NCBI RefSeq assembly: GCF_030708075.1
Contig: NZ_CP117982.1
Span: 620,001 to 684,000, forward strand
Reading direction: 5' to 3'
DNA: 64,000 nucleotides
DNA from: Candidatus Epulonipiscium viviparus
GTDB lineage: Bacteria; Bacillota; Clostridia; Lachnospirales; Cellulosilyticaceae
Shown here: in pieces, positions 62,452-64,000 of the stretch
Position numbering within the stretch: position 1 is the first letter of the stretch
Layout: each line of letters begins with the position of its first letter
The notes under the pieces: model-generated
The model's database searches: none
Told to the model about the DNA's origin: nothing
Seen by the model: the letters and a program-made list of their open reading frames with translations, nothing else
Made by a program: the position numbers and the translations under genes

Positions 62452-64000
62452 ATGAAAATTAGAAATTTACGTTTATATGGTGCGTTATTATTGGCAACAG
62501 TAGTGGCAACAGCTTTTGTTGGCTGCGCAGAAGACGAAAGCGCTGATTCGGCGGCGGTGACTACAACTGAAGCACCTAAGGAAGAAGAATCTCAAATAGA
62601 AACCAAAACAGAAACCAAAACAGAAACCAAAACAGAAACCAAAACAGAAGTAAAAGAAGAAGTAAAAACAGAAGCAAAAGAAGAAACGACCCTAGAGGTT
62701 ACATATCCAACAGGCACATATAATTTTAAGTTTGCAACTCCAGATACTCGACACACATTTATGGCCGCAGCAGAAGAGTATTTGATTAACACTCAAACAG
62801 GTGGTATTCCTTTATATGAAGGTGCGGGATATGGATTATATTCTAGTCGTATTCAATTACCAGTGGATGAATACGTTCCAGGACTAGGTTTTGGAGGATT
62901 AAGCGATAGAACTATTTCTGCGGACGATTCTACGGTATTGATGGAAGACGGAAAGCCAGGAAAAGCTGGGGAATACACATACAGAGTTGCGTACTCTACA
63001 AACCCTCAGACTTGGAATCACTGGCTATATGAAGGATCAACAGACTCAGATTATATGGATAATTATCTCGGTTCTCTATATACATTTGAGTTTAATGCAG
63101 ATAAAACTGGCTATGAGATAAAACCGTCTATGGCTGCAGAGCTGCCTATTCCTATTAACCCAACAGTTTTGCCAAGTGGTAAAGTAATTGCAAAAACATG
63201 GCAAATTAAAATTAAAGATCAAGAGTGGATGTTTAATGAAAATGCGGACACATCAATGGTTACAGACACCAATATTAATGCTGTAGATTTTTATGAAACA
63301 TTTAAGCTTGCACTTGAAAATAAATGGATGAGAGCCGTGAGTGGTGGAGGAGACTTCTGCTCAACAGAATCTGGAATTTTAAATGCGCAAAATTTTGTAG
63401 ATGGGCTGGCTGATTGGGAAGATGTTGGAATCAAATTAATAGATGACAATACGCTGGAGTTAACATATATAGAAGACCAATCTGAGTGGAACATTAAGTA
63501 TAATTTATCTTCGTTTGTATTATCACCAGTTCATACTGAAATGTACGAAGCGTTGGGCGATAAGTATGGTACTAGCGAGACTACAATAGGCTATAGTGGG
63601 CCATTCTATGTGGATTATTATGAAAGCGACAAAATCGTAAGACTTAAGAAAAATGAGAAATTTCATAATGCAGATAAATATATGTTAACAGGCCAAAACA
63701 TCACTATCATTGCAGATACAGAGATGGCATTCGAAGAGTTTAAGGCTGGAAAATTAGATTACCGAGGATTGCCATCCACACAATATGACGAGTTCAAAAA
63801 TCATCCAGGGCTTAAAACTATTCCGGGATCCGTTGTATATAGAATCGCGATTAATGGATTAGGCACTAGAGAAGAACAAGTAAAACAATTCCCAGATGGT
63901 ACTTGGGTCCCAGAGCCTCTTCTTGCGAACCCAGACTTCAAAAAAGCAATGTATCTAGCAGTGGATAGGAAAAAACTGGCAAAAGACGTTCTAAAAACTG
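62452..64000 (+). CDS. Family-5 (OppA-like) ABC substrate-binding lipoprotein, copy 3 (3' partial)
   Basis: A third paralogue runs off the right edge; about 516 of some 700 residues are visible and open. The signal peptide ends in lipobox AFVGC. The linker is longer and made of Glu/Thr/Lys words, with four exact GAAACCAAAACA units (62599-62646, ETKT each) followed by EVKEEVKTEAKEE. The binding domain matches copies 1 and 2 in order and motifs (NFKFATPDTRHTF, VRLKKNEKF-like block) but is the most diverged. AAAGGAG precedes the ATG, and it has its own promoter. Confidence 0.9.
   Translation, partial: MKIRNLRLYGALLLATVVATAFVGCAEDESADSAAVTTTEAPKEEESQIETKTETKTETKTETKTEVKEEVKTEAKEETTLEVTYPTGTYNFKFATPDTRHTFMAAAEEYLINTQTGGIPLYEGAGYGLYSSRIQLPVDEYVPGLGFGGLSDRTISADDSTVLMEDGKPGKAGEYTYRVAYSTNPQTWNHWLYEGSTDSDYMDNYLGSLYTFEFNADKTGYEIKPSMAAELPIPINPTVLPSGKVIAKTWQIKIKDQEWMFNENADTSMVTDTNINAVDFYETFKLALENKWMRAVSGGGDFCSTESGILNAQNFVDGLADWEDVGIKLIDDNTLELTYIEDQSEWNIKYNLSSFVLSPVHTEMYEALGDKYGTSETTIGYSGPFYVDYYESDKIVRLKKNEKFHNADKYMLTGQNITIIADTEMAFEEFKAGKLDYRGLPSTQYDEFKNHPGLKTIPGSVVYRIAINGLGTREEQVKQFPDGTWVPEPLLANPDFKKAMYLAVDRKKLAKDVLKT
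62599..62646 (+). repeat. Four 12-bp units in the lipoprotein linker
   Basis: GAAACCAAAACA four times in tandem, in frame. Copy-number change would only lengthen or shorten the flexible tether. Confidence 0.9.

Noticed and set aside
1-64000. tRNA, rRNA, riboswitch, prophage or insertion-sequence features
   Set aside because: All gaps between genes were read; none shows a cloverleaf, a recognisable aptamer, a transposase or terminal inverted repeats.

Overview
The window is AT-rich chromosomal DNA from a Gram-positive, endospore-lineage Firmicute, most likely a gut or anaerobic clostridium of the Lachnospirales type. The signs are strong GGAGG ribosome sites, a PolC-type replicase, a GerA-family spore-germination protein, lipobox substrate-binding proteins, an ACR3/ArsP/CcdA arsenic operon and many polysaccharide-directed enzymes. 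A relative of the giant surgeonfish symbionts (Epulonipiscium/Cellulosilyticum group) would fit, but that is only a guess. No rRNA, tRNA, CRISPR array, phage or insertion sequence was seen.

Layout. 1-7.8 kb: the end of a CUT1 sugar-ABC permease followed by four tandem paralogous sugar-binding lipoproteins. 7.9-11.3 kb: an L-fucose/L-arabinose isomerase-like protein translationally coupled to a two-component system. 11.3-18.5 kb: a Na/Pi cotransporter, GH3 glucosidase, secreted cyclophilin, LacX-type epimerase and a lone GerA protein. 18.5-32 kb: two GH2 paralogues in opposite orientation flanking an ABC-F ATPase, a putative methyltransferase, an AraC regulator with a flavin reductase, and polC. 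32-34.3 kb: a GH26-type protein. 34.6-38.5 kb: a locus of repeat proteins, the first broken by several frameshifts. 38.4-43.5 kb: a C-terminally truncated BirA with an intact BirA-type operator, then a PRD regulator and a galactitol-type PTS (EIIA, EIIB, EIIC). 43.5-46.7 kb: an M50 protease and metG. 46.9-50 kb: a large secreted GH26-like protein with acidic repeats. 50-53.2 kb: a dynamin-like GTPase with a partner protein whose tail is about 27 units of a 36-bp tandem repeat. 53.3-57.6 kb: an arsenic operon under an ArsR with three matching inverted-repeat sites. 57.8 kb to the end: three tandem family-5 (peptide type) substrate-binding lipoproteins, the last cut by the window edge.

How it fits together: much of the region takes up and breaks down plant or algal glycans. 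Binding lipoproteins capture oligosaccharides, GH2 and GH3 enzymes and the epimerase process them, the PTS imports a polyol or hexose, and the two-component, AraC and PRD regulators control supply. The most unusual parts are the dynamin/repeat-tail pair, the frameshifted 29-residue repeat protein with its acidic partner, and two GH26-fold proteins that both carry lysine where the catalytic acid/base glutamate is expected.
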